A stretch of DNA of 64,000 nucleotides from Noviherbaspirillum malthae. GTDB taxonomy: Bacteria > Pseudomonadota > Gammaproteobacteria > Burkholderiales > Burkholderiaceae_D. Positions 9,853 to 20,519 of this stretch are shown piece by piece. The stretch covers positions 25,324-89,323 of the forward strand of contig NZ_JACYXF010000023.1 in the NCBI RefSeq assembly GCF_015352985.1, read 5' to 3'. Numbering within the stretch: position 1 is the first letter of the stretch; each line of letters opens with the position of its first letter. The notes beneath the pieces were generated by a model. It was not told the origin of the DNA and ran no database searches. It saw only the letters and a program-made list of their open reading frames with translations. Both the position numbers and the translations under genes were made by a program.

Positions 9853-10872
9853 TCAGGCCGCCGCGGCCTTTGCCATCTGCGCCGCGACATTGATGGCCAC
9901 GACCATGCTGCCATGGTCGGCCTTGCCGACGCCGGCGGCAGCCAGGTCGAGCGCAGTGCCGTGATCGACCGAAGTGCGGATGATGGGCAGACCGAGCGTG
10001 ATGTTGACGCCGCGGCCGAAGCTCGCATGCTTGAGCACCGGCAGGCCCTGGTCATGGTACATGGCCAGCACGCAGTCGGCGTCCTGCAGGTACTTGGGCT
10101 GGAACAGGGTATCGGCCGGATAGGGGCCGGTAGCATCAATGCCCTTTTCCTGCGCCGCCTTCAGCACCGGCGTGATCACGTCGATTTCCTCGCGGCCGAG
10201 ATAGCCGCCCTCGCCCGCGTGCGGATTCAGGCCGGTGACCAAAATGCGCGGTTGCGCCAGGCCGAACTTGCGCCGCAGGTCGGCATGCACGATGTCGATC
10301 GTGGTCATCAGGCTGTCGAAGGTGATGGCTGCGGAGACGTCCTTCAGCGGCAGATGGGTGGTGGCCAGCGCCACCCGCAGCAGGGGTTCGCCGCCCGCCA
10401 GCATCATGACGACCTGCGGCGTGCCGGTCTTCTCGGCCAGATATTCGGTGTGGCCGGTGAACGGCACGCCGGCATCGTTGATGGTGCTCTTCTGCAGCGG
10501 CGCGGTGACGATGGCATCGAAACGGCGCTGCATGGCGCCTTCGATCGCCACGTCGAGCGTCTGCAGCACCGCATGGCCGTTGCGCGCATCGAGTCTTCCG
10601 GGCACGGCTGGCTCGGCGAGCGGACAATCGATTACCGCGATGCGGTCGGTTCCGAGATTGGGCAGCCCGCCGTGGCCGAGCGCCATGGTCGACAGCGCCG
10701 TCAGCCGGATCGCCGGATCAATGTCGCCGGCGATCATGGACAGCAGCGCGGCATCGCCCACGAGCACGCTGCGCACCTGCTCGCGCAGCTCCCAGGCGGC
10801 CCGGATGGAGATTTCCGGACCGATGCCCGCGGGTTCGCCGCAGGTGATGGCGATGGTCGGCCTGGTCTTCAT
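9853..10872 (-). CDS. pdxA: 4-hydroxythreonine-4-phosphate dehydrogenase
   Basis: Catalyses NAD-dependent oxidation of 4-phosphohydroxy-L-threonine in deoxyxylulose-5-phosphate-dependent PLP synthesis. The product is 339 residues. Diagnostic blocks are ITCGEPAGIGPEI at the N-terminus, the metal-site histidines in TGHTEYLAE and NPHAGEGGYLG, and MYHDQGLPVLK near the C-terminus. It lies 6 bases after surA and 37 before rsmA, as in the conserved surA-pdxA-rsmA operon. Confidence 0.96.
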   Translation of the reverse strand: MKTRPTIAITCGEPAGIGPEISIRAAWELREQVRSVLVGDAALLSMIAGDIDPAIRLTALSTMALGHGGLPNLGTDRIAVIDCPLAEPAVPGRLDARNGHAVLQTLDVAIEGAMQRRFDAIVTAPLQKSTINDAGVPFTGHTEYLAEKTGTPQVVMMLAGGEPLLRVALATTHLPLKDVSAAITFDSLMTTIDIVHADLRRKFGLAQPRILVTGLNPHAGEGGYLGREEIDVITPVLKAAQEKGIDATGPYPADTLFQPKYLQDADCVLAMYHDQGLPVLKHASFGRGVNITLGLPIIRTSVDHGTALDLAAAGVGKADHGSMVVAINVAAQMAKAAAA

Positions 10873-10878
10873 CCGGAA

Positions 10879-12321
10879 TCAGGAACGGGAATCGGCGTTG
10901 TCGAAGCGGTATTCGACATAGGCGCGGTCGCGCAGCTGGCGCAGCCAGTCCTGCGTGGCTTCTTCCAGCTTGCGCTCGCGGATGGCCTGGCGCGCGATCA
11001 GGCGCTGGCGTTCCTTCGATACGTCGTCCTTCTTGCGTTCCACCACCTGGATCAGGTGATAGCCGAACGGCGACTCGACCGGCTCGCTCACTTCGCCCGG
11101 CTTCAATGCATCCATCGCGCGCTCGAATTCGGGCACGGTATCGCCCGGATAGATCCAGCCGAGGTCGCCGCCGCGCGAGGCGGACAGATCGTTGGAGAAC
11201 AGCTTCGCCAGCTCTTCGAAGGTGGCTGCCTTGTTGTCCAGGCGCTGCTTCAGTTCGGTCAGCTTGCGGCGCGCCTCGGACGGCGTCACGATCTGGTTGG
11301 TCTTGATCAGGATGTGGCGCACATGGGTCTGCTGCACCGATGCTGCTGCGGCAGCGCCGCCTTTCATCACGCTGGGGGTACGTTCCGCGGTCAGCTTGAC
11401 GATATGGAAACCGGTATTGCTCTTGAGCAGCTGCGACACTTCGCCCTGCTTCATGGAGGACAGGGCATCGACGAACAGCTGCGGCAGGCGCTCCGGGCCG
11501 CGCCAGCCGAGGTCGCCGCCGGTCAGGGCATCGGTGGCATCCGAATAAGTGGCTGCCAGCTTGGCGAAATCGCCGCCGCCCTGGACCTGGCGCAGCACTT
11601 CCTCCGCGCGGCGCCGGCGCTCGGCGCTCTGCTCGGGCGTGGCATTTTCCGGAATGCGCACCAGGATGTGCGATACGTTGTATTCCTTCTGGCTGGCCGC
11701 CGCGCTCTGCTCCGCCGCGAGGTAATTGTCGACCTCGGATTCGGAAATCTGGATCTTGTTGTCGACTTCGCGCTCGCGCAGCCGCTGCATGATGATGTCT
11801 TCGCGGATGTCTTCGCGGAAGCGCGCATAGGGGGTGCCGCCCTTCTCCAGCTCGGCGCGGAACTGCGTCAGGCTCATCTTGTTCTGTTCGGCGATGCGCG
11901 CGATCGCCCGGTCCAGCATGGTGTCGTCGACGCGGATGCCGACTTCCTTTGCCAGTTGCAGCTGGGCGCGATCGACGATCATGCGTTCGAGCATCTGCCT
12001 CTGGAACTCGGGCTGCGGCGGCAGGGCGATATTCTGGTTGCGCATGCGCTGCTCGACCTGCCGCAGCCGCTCGACCAGTTCCTGGCGCGTAATGACTTCA
12101 TTGTTGACGACGGCGATGATCGCATCGGCCAGGTAGATGCGCGGTGCGCTCTGGGTCTGGGCCGCCGGTGCGGGTGCCGGAGCAGTCATGCCCCCCGGAG
12201 GAGCGACCTTGAACTGGGCATGGGCCTGCGGCAGCAGGCCGGCGCCGCAGACCAGTGCCGCCGCCAGCGCAATGCTGCGGACCGGGTTCTTTGCAACTCG
12301 CAGTGTCGGTAATGTCTTCAT
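10879..12321 (-). CDS. surA: Periplasmic chaperone / peptidyl-prolyl isomerase SurA
   Basis: A periplasmic chaperone that escorts outer-membrane beta-barrel proteins, including LptD, to the BAM machinery. The product is 480 residues. A signal peptide spans about residues 1-36 and ends QAHA before QFKVAPP. A chaperone core with IIAVVNNEVITRQELVERL follows, then two parvulin domains: one around SHILVRIP and GGDLGWRGPERLP, the other around RHILIKTN and GGDLGWIYPGDTVPEF. It lies 15 bases after its own client gene, lptD. Confidence 0.97.
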   Translation of the reverse strand: MKTLPTLRVAKNPVRSIALAAALVCGAGLLPQAHAQFKVAPPGGMTAPAPAPAAQTQSAPRIYLADAIIAVVNNEVITRQELVERLRQVEQRMRNQNIALPPQPEFQRQMLERMIVDRAQLQLAKEVGIRVDDTMLDRAIARIAEQNKMSLTQFRAELEKGGTPYARFREDIREDIIMQRLREREVDNKIQISESEVDNYLAAEQSAAASQKEYNVSHILVRIPENATPEQSAERRRRAEEVLRQVQGGGDFAKLAATYSDATDALTGGDLGWRGPERLPQLFVDALSSMKQGEVSQLLKSNTGFHIVKLTAERTPSVMKGGAAAAASVQQTHVRHILIKTNQIVTPSEARRKLTELKQRLDNKAATFEELAKLFSNDLSASRGGDLGWIYPGDTVPEFERAMDALKPGEVSEPVESPFGYHLIQVVERKKDDVSKERQRLIARQAIRERKLEEATQDWLRQLRDRAYVEYRFDNADSRS

Positions 12322-12336
12322 GGTTCGCGTACTTCG

Positions 12337-14544
12337 TTAGGGGTTACTGGGTTGATTCACCAACTGGTAGCCGGGGATGTTGGCCCGCAGCGCATCCAGC
12401 GGATTGGAGCCGAGCCGGGTCAGGCCGGTCAATTCCAGCTGGAAGAAGAGAGAGGTGGTGGCCGCGGTGGTCGCGGTCGGGGTGCGCTGGCCGACGATGC
12501 GGAAGATCCAGCAGTCGGCCTTGTATTCGAGACCGAGCAGGCCTTCGGCGACCTTGCTGTCCGGGATCGAATAGTTGACCCGCGCCACGCCGTACCAGCG
12601 GTCGGAGATGGGCCATTGTCCGGACACGTCGACCTGCTTGAGTTCGTTGACCAGATCGTTGACGCGGTCGAGCCGGTACTTGACGTTGAGCACCTTTCTC
12701 GGCGCCGGGCTCCACTGCATGCCGTAATTGGCGCGAATGACGGAGTTCAGCGTCTGGCTGTACTGCAGGTTGGTGTCGACGCTGATGGCCGGGGAGACGC
12801 GGCCGTAGATCGACAGCAGCAGGTCGGAGCGGCTCTGGCTGCGCGGGGTGCCGAGGTTGACGCGCTGCTCGTTGAGATAGAAGCGCTGGCCGACGGCAAA
12901 GCGCATGCGCTCGGTGCCCGAAGGTTCGATGTAGCGCGAAACTGCCGCCGCGGTGACCTGGTTGGCGTCGCTGATGCGGTCGTTGCCGATGAAGCGGTTC
13001 TCGCTGAACAGCTGGGCGAAGCTCAAGTCGGCCAAGGCCGTGTCGAACAGAGGAAATGCGCTCTGGTCGCGGTACGGCGTATACACATAGAACAGGCGCG
13101 GCTCGAACGTCTGGGTCATGCTGTTGCCGAGGAAGTTCGCATCGCGCTCGAACACCATGCCGCTGTCGACCGATACCGTCGGCAGGAAGCGCGACAGGCT
13201 GTCGGGCGCACCGGGCGCGGTATTCTGCAGGCTGTACTTGGTGCCGTGCAGCGACACCCGGGGCGTGATGAAATAGCCGGGACGGATGATCGGATACGAG
13301 AGCCGCGGATTGATCAGCAGGCGGTCGCCGCGCACCAGGTCCGGATGGTAGAAATTCGTGAATTCCGCATCCGCGTTCCAGTCGAATCCCTTGATGTCCT
13401 GGCGGCCGCTCTGGAAAGTAAGCTGCGGCAGGCGGTCGTAGGGACGCCCGATCGGCACGATCGGATCCTGCAGTATCTGAAAGCTCGATGCGCGCGCCGA
13501 CGCGGTCCAGAACGAGCCGTAGTAATTGAAGGACAAGTCGCGCGGCAGCAGGCGCTGGCTGGCCGCCGTGCGGGTACGCGTAATGTCGTCCGGATACTGG
13601 TCGTCGGAGGCGCCGTTGAGATTCCAGTTGAAGTTCAGGCTGGGCGTCAGCGACTGGGAATGGATCGAGGAATACGCATAGCGCGTGGTGCCGGTGCGCC
13701 TGTCGTCGGGCAGGTATTCGACGCGCGTCTGGCCGGTATAGGTTTCGCCGAGGTAGCGCGCTTCCGCGCCCAGCTGCAGCCCGCGCCGCGCGAACAGCCG
13801 CGGAAACAGCGTCAGGTCGCGGTTGGGCGCGATGTTGAAGTAGTAAGGCACCGTCACGTCCAGGCCGCCCTTGTTGGTCGTGCCGATGGTCGGCGGCAGC
13901 ACGCCGCTCTTGCGGGCATCCGACAGCGGGAAGGACATCGCGGGTGCGGCCAGGATGGGCACGCCCTTGAAATAGAGGACGGGACTGCGCGCCAGGCCCT
14001 CTTCGCGGCCGGCATCGAGATTGAGCTTGCTCGACTTCAGGTACCAGTCGGGATCGGGCGCCTCGCAGGTGCTGTAGGTGCCTTCGGTGACGGTGGCGCG
14101 GTCCTCGCCTTCGAAATCGATGCGTTCGGCGCCGCCCCGGGCATTGTTGATCTGCAGCCGGTAGGTCGGATGGGTGACATAACCCTCCTGGGCTTCCAGC
14201 CGCAGGCGCATTTCATCGCCGGTATAGGTATCGCCGAAGCGGCGCATGCGGATATTGCCGGAAGCCTCGACCTCGTCCTCGACGACGCGGTAAGTGGCGC
14301 GGTCGGCATTGACGGTGGTCGGGCCGCGGATGATTTCGACATCGCGCTCGAGAATCACTTCCCGGTCGGGCCGGCCGCTCATCTGTTCGGCGCTGACCGT
14401 GGCTGGCGCATTTTTCTCATCTTCCGCCGCCCGGCCGGCAGCGGCCTGCGCCGATGCGAGCGTCGGCGTTGCGGCAACGGCAATGGTGGCGGCCAGAAGC
14501 CGAAGCAAAAGTTGCGAAGGGGGAATTGCGGGATACCGGTTCAT
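12337..14544 (-). CDS. lptD: LPS-assembly outer-membrane protein LptD
   Basis: The beta-barrel of the LptDE translocon that inserts LPS into the outer leaflet. The product is 735 residues. The signal peptide ends near ATPTLASAQA. An OstA/LptA-like N-domain follows (about 50-200, with ASGNIRMRRFGDTYTGDEM), then the C-terminal barrel. I find only two cysteines, C150 (STCEAPD) and C678 (ADCWIF), so a single inter-domain disulfide is possible. The ATG at 14544 is preferred because the signal peptide begins there; the frame is open to 14637. It is the first gene of the surA-pdxA-rsmA operon and is divergent from amgK. Confidence 0.94.
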   Translation of the reverse strand: MNRYPAIPPSQLLLRLLAATIAVAATPTLASAQAAAGRAAEDEKNAPATVSAEQMSGRPDREVILERDVEIIRGPTTVNADRATYRVVEDEVEASGNIRMRRFGDTYTGDEMRLRLEAQEGYVTHPTYRLQINNARGGAERIDFEGEDRATVTEGTYSTCEAPDPDWYLKSSKLNLDAGREEGLARSPVLYFKGVPILAAPAMSFPLSDARKSGVLPPTIGTTNKGGLDVTVPYYFNIAPNRDLTLFPRLFARRGLQLGAEARYLGETYTGQTRVEYLPDDRRTGTTRYAYSSIHSQSLTPSLNFNWNLNGASDDQYPDDITRTRTAASQRLLPRDLSFNYYGSFWTASARASSFQILQDPIVPIGRPYDRLPQLTFQSGRQDIKGFDWNADAEFTNFYHPDLVRGDRLLINPRLSYPIIRPGYFITPRVSLHGTKYSLQNTAPGAPDSLSRFLPTVSVDSGMVFERDANFLGNSMTQTFEPRLFYVYTPYRDQSAFPLFDTALADLSFAQLFSENRFIGNDRISDANQVTAAAVSRYIEPSGTERMRFAVGQRFYLNEQRVNLGTPRSQSRSDLLLSIYGRVSPAISVDTNLQYSQTLNSVIRANYGMQWSPAPRKVLNVKYRLDRVNDLVNELKQVDVSGQWPISDRWYGVARVNYSIPDSKVAEGLLGLEYKADCWIFRIVGQRTPTATTAATTSLFFQLELTGLTRLGSNPLDALRANIPGYQLVNQPSNP

Positions 14545-14586
14545 GAAAAGAGAGGTCGGCGGGCGCTTTTTCGAGATGAATCCCTT

Positions 14587-14592
14587 ATTATA
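14587..14592 (-). promoter_or_regulatory. Probable -10 box of the lptD operon
   Basis: Read on the minus strand this is a perfect TATAAT hexamer, about 43 bases before the lptD ATG, within the 107-base divergent spacer shared with amgK. No convincing TTGACA-like -35 is present at 16-18 bases. The call rests on the -10 match and its location. Confidence 0.5.
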
Positions 14593-14651
14593 TGGGAACT
14601 CGTATGCCCTAACGGATTGATTCCGGATTGTATCCACTCCCAGGTTGTTTC

Positions 14652-15677
<1,026 letters not shown>

Positions 15678-15792
15678 CGTGCGTCCTCTTCCGCAACTGC
15701 AACTACCGATAGAATAGGCGGCAGGCGCTCTGCTTCGATCCTGCTTCGACGCGGGCCTCCGCCGCCATCCATGCATTGAAGAAAGTCATCGA

Positions 15793-16500
15793 ATGAAAGC
15801 CATGCTCTTCGCCGCCGGACGTGGCGAGCGGATGCGTCCGCTGACCGATACCTGTCCCAAGCCGCTCCTGACGGTGCGCGGCCGGCCGCTGATCGTCTGG
15901 CACATTCTCAACCTGGTGCGCGCCGACATCCGCGACATCGTGATCAACCATGCGCATCTCGGCCACATGATCGAGGAGGCGCTCGGCGACGGTTCGAAGT
16001 TCGGCGCGCGCATCAGCTACTCCGCAGAAGGCACGGCGCTGGAAACGGCAGGCGGCATCGCCAAGGCGCGCCATCTGCTCGGCGAGGAACCTTTCGTTGC
16101 CATCGCTGCCGATACCTATTGCCCGCACTTCGATTTCGAGCAGGTCAGGGAAGCGCTGCAGGACAATGACATGTGGGGCAACCCGCATCCGGCCGACAAG
16201 CGGGACGTGGCCTGGCTCTACCTGGTGAAGAACCCGGCGCACAATCCCAAGGGCGATTTCGCGCTCAACAGCTTTTCGATCGCCAATGAAGGCGACCAGA
16301 CATTCACGTTTTCCGGCATCGGCGTCTACCGCACCGAAATCTTCGATTCCATCGAACCGGGCCAACCCGCCAAGCTGGCGCCCATCCTGCGCGACTATGC
16401 GTCGCGCGGCCAGGTCGGCGGCGAGGTCTACCGCGGCGACTGGACCGATGTCGGCACGCCGGAACGGCTGGCGCAACTCAACGGGGAAAGGACCACATGA
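15793..16500 (+). CDS. murU: N-acetylmuramate-1-phosphate uridylyltransferase MurU
   Basis: A nucleotidyltransferase of 235 residues that forms UDP-MurNAc from MurNAc-1-phosphate. The N-terminal signature is AAGRGERMRPLTDTCPKPLL. The sugar-binding region is GTALETAGGIAKA, the metal site AADTYCP, and the C-terminal block GDWTDVGTPERL. It follows amgK after 115 bases and overlaps pepP by 4 bases (ATGA). GlmU-like or mannose pyrophosphorylases are longer, and the amgK neighbour supports MurU. Confidence 0.88.
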   Translation: MKAMLFAAGRGERMRPLTDTCPKPLLTVRGRPLIVWHILNLVRADIRDIVINHAHLGHMIEEALGDGSKFGARISYSAEGTALETAGGIAKARHLLGEEPFVAIAADTYCPHFDFEQVREALQDNDMWGNPHPADKRDVAWLYLVKNPAHNPKGDFALNSFSIANEGDQTFTFSGIGVYRTEIFDSIEPGQPAKLAPILRDYASRGQVGGEVYRGDWTDVGTPERLAQLNGERTT

Positions 16501-17837
16501 ATACCTATGCAGCACGGCGCGCCGCACTATTGGCGCAGATGCGGACCAGGGGCGGCGGCGTGGCCGTCATTCCGACCGCGCCCGAAGTCATGCGCAACCG
16601 CGATGCCGACTATCCCTACCGGCACGACAGCTATTTCTACTACCTGTCCGGCTTCACCGAGCCGGAAGCGGTGATCGTGCTGGTGGCCGGCGTGAACGGA
16701 CAAAAGGAGCAGAGCATCCTGTTCTGCCGGGAAAAGAACCTCGAACGTGAAATCTGGGACGGCTACCGCTACGGCCCGGAAGCCGCGCGGGAAACCTTCG
16801 GCTTCGATGCTGCCTATCCGGTTGCCTCGCTCGACGCCGAAATGCCCAAGCTGATGGCGAACGCACCCGCGCTGTTCTATGCGCTCGGCAGCGACAGCAA
16901 GCTCGACGCCCAGGTGCAGCAATGGCTGCAGGCGGTGCGCATGCAGGCGCGCGCCGGCGTCACGCCGCCGACCGCCGCGCACGACGTGCGCGTGCTGCTC
17001 GACGACATGCGCCTGGTCAAGGATGCGAGCGAAATCGGCATCATGAAGAAAGCCGCCGAGATTTCCGCCGAAGCCCATCGGCGCGCGATGCAGATCTGCC
17101 GCCCGGGCTTGCGCGAATATCATCTCGAAGCCGAACTGCTGCATGAATTCCGCCGCAACGGTTCGCAGTTTCCCGCCTATGGCTCCATCGTCGCCACCGG
17201 GGCGAACGCCTGCGTGCTGCACTACCGCGCTAGCGATGCCGAGATCAGGGACGGCCACCTGGTGCTGATCGATGCCGGCTGCGAACTCGACAGCTATGCC
17301 TCCGACATCACCCGCACCTTTCCCGCGAACGGCAAGTTCAGCGCGCCGCAGCAGGAATTGTATGAGCTGGTGCTGGCCTCGCAAGAGGCGGCCGTCGCCG
17401 CGACGAAGCCGGGCATGCGCTTCATGGATGGCCATGACGCCGCCGTGAAAGTGCTGGCCCAGGGCATGCTCGACACCGGTTTGCTCGACAGGAACAAGGT
17501 CGGCTCGCTGGACGACGTGATCGCCAAGAACGCCTACAGCCAGTTCTACATGCACCGCACCGGCCATTGGCTGGGCATGGATGTGCACGACGTCGGCGAC
17601 TACCGCGATCCGGCCGCGCCCGACGGCAGCAAGCCGTGGCGCACGCTGCAGCCCGGCATGGTGCTGACCATCGAACCCGGCATCTATGTCCGTCCCGATC
17701 CTGCCGTGCCGGAGAAATACTGGAACATCGGCATCCGCATCGAAGACGATGCGCTGGTCACGGAAAGCGGCTGCGAACTGATCACGGCCAACGCGCCGAA
17801 GACGGTGGCCGAGATCGAAGCCGTGATGAAGCGCTGA
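16497..17837 (+). CDS. pepP: Xaa-Pro aminopeptidase (M24B)
   Basis: A manganese-dependent peptidase that removes N-terminal residues preceding proline. The product is 446 residues. The N-terminal AMP_N domain (about 1-130) contains DSYFYYLSGF. The pita-bread domain supplies metal ligands in LIDAGCELDSYASDITRTF, HRTGHWLGMDVHDVG, LTIEPGIYV and IRIEDDALV. It is translationally coupled to murU by an ATGA overlap and precedes a ubiquinone hydroxylase, echoing the pepP-ubiH pairing of enterobacteria. Confidence 0.95.
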   Translation: MNTYAARRAALLAQMRTRGGGVAVIPTAPEVMRNRDADYPYRHDSYFYYLSGFTEPEAVIVLVAGVNGQKEQSILFCREKNLEREIWDGYRYGPEAARETFGFDAAYPVASLDAEMPKLMANAPALFYALGSDSKLDAQVQQWLQAVRMQARAGVTPPTAAHDVRVLLDDMRLVKDASEIGIMKKAAEISAEAHRRAMQICRPGLREYHLEAELLHEFRRNGSQFPAYGSIVATGANACVLHYRASDAEIRDGHLVLIDAGCELDSYASDITRTFPANGKFSAPQQELYELVLASQEAAVAATKPGMRFMDGHDAAVKVLAQGMLDTGLLDRNKVGSLDDVIAKNAYSQFYMHRTGHWLGMDVHDVGDYRDPAAPDGSKPWRTLQPGMVLTIEPGIYVRPDPAVPEKYWNIGIRIEDDALVTESGCELITANAPKTVAEIEAVMKR

Positions 17838-17865
17838 CCAGGTGACGGACTTACCGGAACAATCG

Positions 17866-19005
17866 ATGACGGCAAGCGGCTACGACATCGCCATCTGCGG
17901 CGCCGGTCCGGTGGGGCTGACGCTGGCCCTGCTCTTGGTCCGGCGCGGCGTGGCGGCAGAGCGCATCGCGCTGATCGATGCCAAGAGCGCCGAGCAGGCC
18001 GCCGCCGACCCGCGCTCGATCGCCCTCTCCTACGGCAGCCGGCAGATCCTGGAAGACGTGGGCTGCTGGCCGGTAGCGTCCGACCCCATCCACCAGATCC
18101 ATGTCTCGCGGCGCGGCCATTTCGGCCGCACGCTGATCGACCGCGACACCTACGGCCTGCCGGCGCTCGGCCATGTCGTCCGCTACGGCGCGCTGGTATC
18201 CGCGCTCGGCACGGCTGCCGGTAAGACCGGCGTCGCCATGCTGCGGCCGATGCAGGTATCGTCCTCGATGGAGCACGCCGACGAAGTTGAACTGCAGTTC
18301 GCCGACGGCCGCACGATCACTGCCGGCATCATGGTGCAGGCCGAAGGCGGCGTGTTTTCGGAGCAGGCGGCAAAGGCCGTCCGGCGCGACTATGAGCAGA
18401 CGGCGCTCATCGCGCATGTGAGCTCCGACGCGCCCATTGCCCATCGCGCCTTCGAACGTTTCACCGATGAGGGCCCCCTGGCCCTGCTGCCGCAGGAAGG
18501 CGGCTATGCGATGGTCTGGTGCATGCGGCCCGAGACCGCATCCCGGCTGCAGGCCTTGCCGGAGCAAAGCTTCCTGGCCGAACTCGGCAACGCCTTCGGC
18601 ACCCGCGTCGGCAATTTCACCAAGGTATCGCCGCGCGCCGCCTACCCGCTCGGCCTCAATGCCAATCCCGCCGCGACCGCGCGCACGGTCGCCATCGGCA
18701 ATGCGGCGCAGACGCTGCATCCGGTGGCGGGACAAGGGCTCAACTTGGGCATGCGCGACGCCGTGGTGCTGGCGCGGCTGCTCGCGGCTGACCTCTCCTC
18801 GTCCGCGCTGCAGCGCTTTGCCGCCGAACGCCATGCCGACCGCAGCCTCACCATCCGCCTCACCGATACGATGGCGCGCCTGTTCGCCAATACGGGCGGC
18901 GGCTCCTTCTCGCAAGGCGTGCTCGGCCTGTCGCTGGGACTGCTCGACCTGGTGGATCCGGCGAAGAAACTGCTGGCCGACCAGATGATGTTCGGCCGGC
19001 GGTAA
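17866..19005 (+). CDS. ubiH: UbiH/COQ6-family FAD-dependent ubiquinone hydroxylase
   Basis: A flavoprotein monooxygenase of ubiquinone synthesis, 379 residues from the ATG at 17866; GGAA lies 6 bases upstream. A GTG at 17842 gives an 8-residue longer form. Motifs are AICGAGPVGLTLALLL (FAD-binding Rossmann), DPRSIALSYGS and the C-terminal FAD motif IGNAAQTLHPVAGQGLN. The pepP neighbour favours UbiH over UbiF or UbiI, but the hydroxylated ring position cannot be fixed from sequence alone. Confidence 0.8.
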   Translation: MTASGYDIAICGAGPVGLTLALLLVRRGVAAERIALIDAKSAEQAAADPRSIALSYGSRQILEDVGCWPVASDPIHQIHVSRRGHFGRTLIDRDTYGLPALGHVVRYGALVSALGTAAGKTGVAMLRPMQVSSSMEHADEVELQFADGRTITAGIMVQAEGGVFSEQAAKAVRRDYEQTALIAHVSSDAPIAHRAFERFTDEGPLALLPQEGGYAMVWCMRPETASRLQALPEQSFLAELGNAFGTRVGNFTKVSPRAAYPLGLNANPAATARTVAIGNAAQTLHPVAGQGLNLGMRDAVVLARLLAADLSSSALQRFAAERHADRSLTIRLTDTMARLFANTGGGSFSQGVLGLSLGLLDLVDPAKKLLADQMMFGRR

Positions 19006-19035
19006 GGGAGCGGATTTCAAGCGCGACATAAAAAC

Positions 19036-19062
19036 AAAAGCCCCGGACTGTCCGGGGCTTTT
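19036..19062. terminator. Bidirectional intrinsic terminator
   Basis: A perfect 12-bp stem (19036-19047 with 19051-19062, AAAAGCCCCGGA arm, CTG loop) ends in T-tracts on both strands. It sits between the convergent ubiH-type gene and pntB and can stop both transcripts. Confidence 0.9.
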
Positions 19063-19083
19063 GCATGGAGGCGCCTGCAGCGA

Positions 19084-20508
19084 TCAGGCCGTCTTCAGCA
19101 CGCCGAGCACTTCATCCAGCATTTTCTTCGCATCGCCGAACAGCATCCGGTTGTTGTCCTTGTAGAACAGCGGATTGTCCACGCCCGCATAACCGGAAGC
19201 CATGCTGCGCTTCATGACGATGGAATGCTTGGCCTTCCAGACCTCGAGCACCGGCATGCCGGCAATCGGGCTGGTCGGGTCGTCCTGCGCCGCCGGGTTC
19301 ACGATGTCGTTGGCGCCGATGACCATCGCCACGTCGGTGTCGGCGAAGTCTTCGTTGAGCTCGTCCATCTCCATCACGATGTCGTAGGGCACCTTGGCTT
19401 CGGCCAGCAGCACGTTCATGTGGCCTGGCATGCGGCCTGCCACAGGATGGATGCCGAAGCGCACGTTGACACCCTTCTCGCGCAGCAGCCGGGTGATTTC
19501 ATACACGGTGTGCTGGGCCTGGGCGACCGCCATGCCGTAGCCGGGCACGATGATCACGTTCTTCGCGTCACGCAGCATTTCCGCGGTTTCCGCCGCGGTG
19601 ACCGGCACCGCTTCGCCCTCGGGCTGCGCCGCCGTGCCGCCGGCCGGCTTGGCCTTGCCGGTGTCGCTGCCGAAACCGCCGGCAATGACGCTGATGAAAT
19701 TGCGGTTCATCGCGCGGCACATGATGTAGGACAGGATGGCGCCGCTGGAGCCGACCAGCGCACCGGTCACGATCAGCAGGTCGTTCGACAGCATGAAGCC
19801 GGTGGCCGCCGCCGCCCAGCCGGAATAGCTGTTGAGCATCGATACCACCACCGGCATGTCGGCGCCGCCGATGGCCATCACCATGTGGATGCCGAACAGC
19901 AGCGCAATCACCGTCATGATGATGAGCGGCGTCATGCCTTCCTGGATCGAGCCGGCGCGCACGAACTGGATGCCGAACCAGATCACGATCAGGAGGCCGA
20001 TCAGGTTCAGGATGTGCCGGCCCGGCAGCAGCAGCGGCTTGCCGCCGATGCGCGCCGACAGCTTGCCGAAAGCGATGATGGAGCCGGAGAAGGTCACCGC
20101 GCCGATCAGCACGCCGACATAGATCTCCACTTCATGGATCAGCTTTTCGGCGCCGCTGAAGTTGGCCGACGCCGCCGGATCGATGAAGCTGGCGTAGCCG
20201 ACCAGCGTCGCCGCGAGGCCGACCAGGCTGTGCATCAGCGCGACCAGTTCGGGCATCTGCGTCATCTGCACGGTACGCGCCGCATACAGGCCGATCGCCG
20301 CGCCGACCACCATGGCGCCGACGATCCAGGGAATGCCGGCGGCGGTCACATGCGGTCCGATTACCGTGGCCAGCACGGCCAGCGCCATGCCGATGATGCC
20401 GTAAAGGTTGCCGCGCCGCGAGGTTTCCGGATTGGACAGGCCGCCCAGACTCAGGATGAACAGGATGGCCGCACCGAGGTAAGCGACTGTTGTGAGACTT
20501 TCAGACAT
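19084..20508 (-). CDS. pntB: NAD(P) transhydrogenase subunit beta
   Basis: The membrane and NADP(H)-binding subunit of the proton-translocating transhydrogenase, 474 residues. About eight to nine hydrophobic helices occupy residues 1-260. A short Gly/Ala linker is followed by the dIII domain with IIVPGYGMAVAQAQ, HPVAGRMPGHMNVLLAEA and GANDIVNPAAQDDP, the NADP-binding signatures. It lies 11 bases after pntA. The enzyme couples proton entry to NADPH formation. Confidence 0.96.
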   Translation of the reverse strand: MSESLTTVAYLGAAILFILSLGGLSNPETSRRGNLYGIIGMALAVLATVIGPHVTAAGIPWIVGAMVVGAAIGLYAARTVQMTQMPELVALMHSLVGLAATLVGYASFIDPAASANFSGAEKLIHEVEIYVGVLIGAVTFSGSIIAFGKLSARIGGKPLLLPGRHILNLIGLLIVIWFGIQFVRAGSIQEGMTPLIIMTVIALLFGIHMVMAIGGADMPVVVSMLNSYSGWAAAATGFMLSNDLLIVTGALVGSSGAILSYIMCRAMNRNFISVIAGGFGSDTGKAKPAGGTAAQPEGEAVPVTAAETAEMLRDAKNVIIVPGYGMAVAQAQHTVYEITRLLREKGVNVRFGIHPVAGRMPGHMNVLLAEAKVPYDIVMEMDELNEDFADTDVAMVIGANDIVNPAAQDDPTSPIAGMPVLEVWKAKHSIVMKRSMASGYAGVDNPLFYKDNNRMLFGDAKKMLDEVLGVLKTA

Positions 20509-20519
20509 TCTCGCTCCCC

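Noticed and set aside
9816..10139. Extension of rsmA upstream through pdxA
   Set aside because: The RsmA family starts at MKHIPRKRFGQNF; the extra codons read antisense-like sequence in the pdxA region.
9796..12312. 838-codon open frame on the plus strand opposite pdxA and surA
   Set aside because: It is antisense to two well-conserved genes; its His/Arg/Gln-rich translation has no family signature. Long antisense frames are usual with this codon bias.
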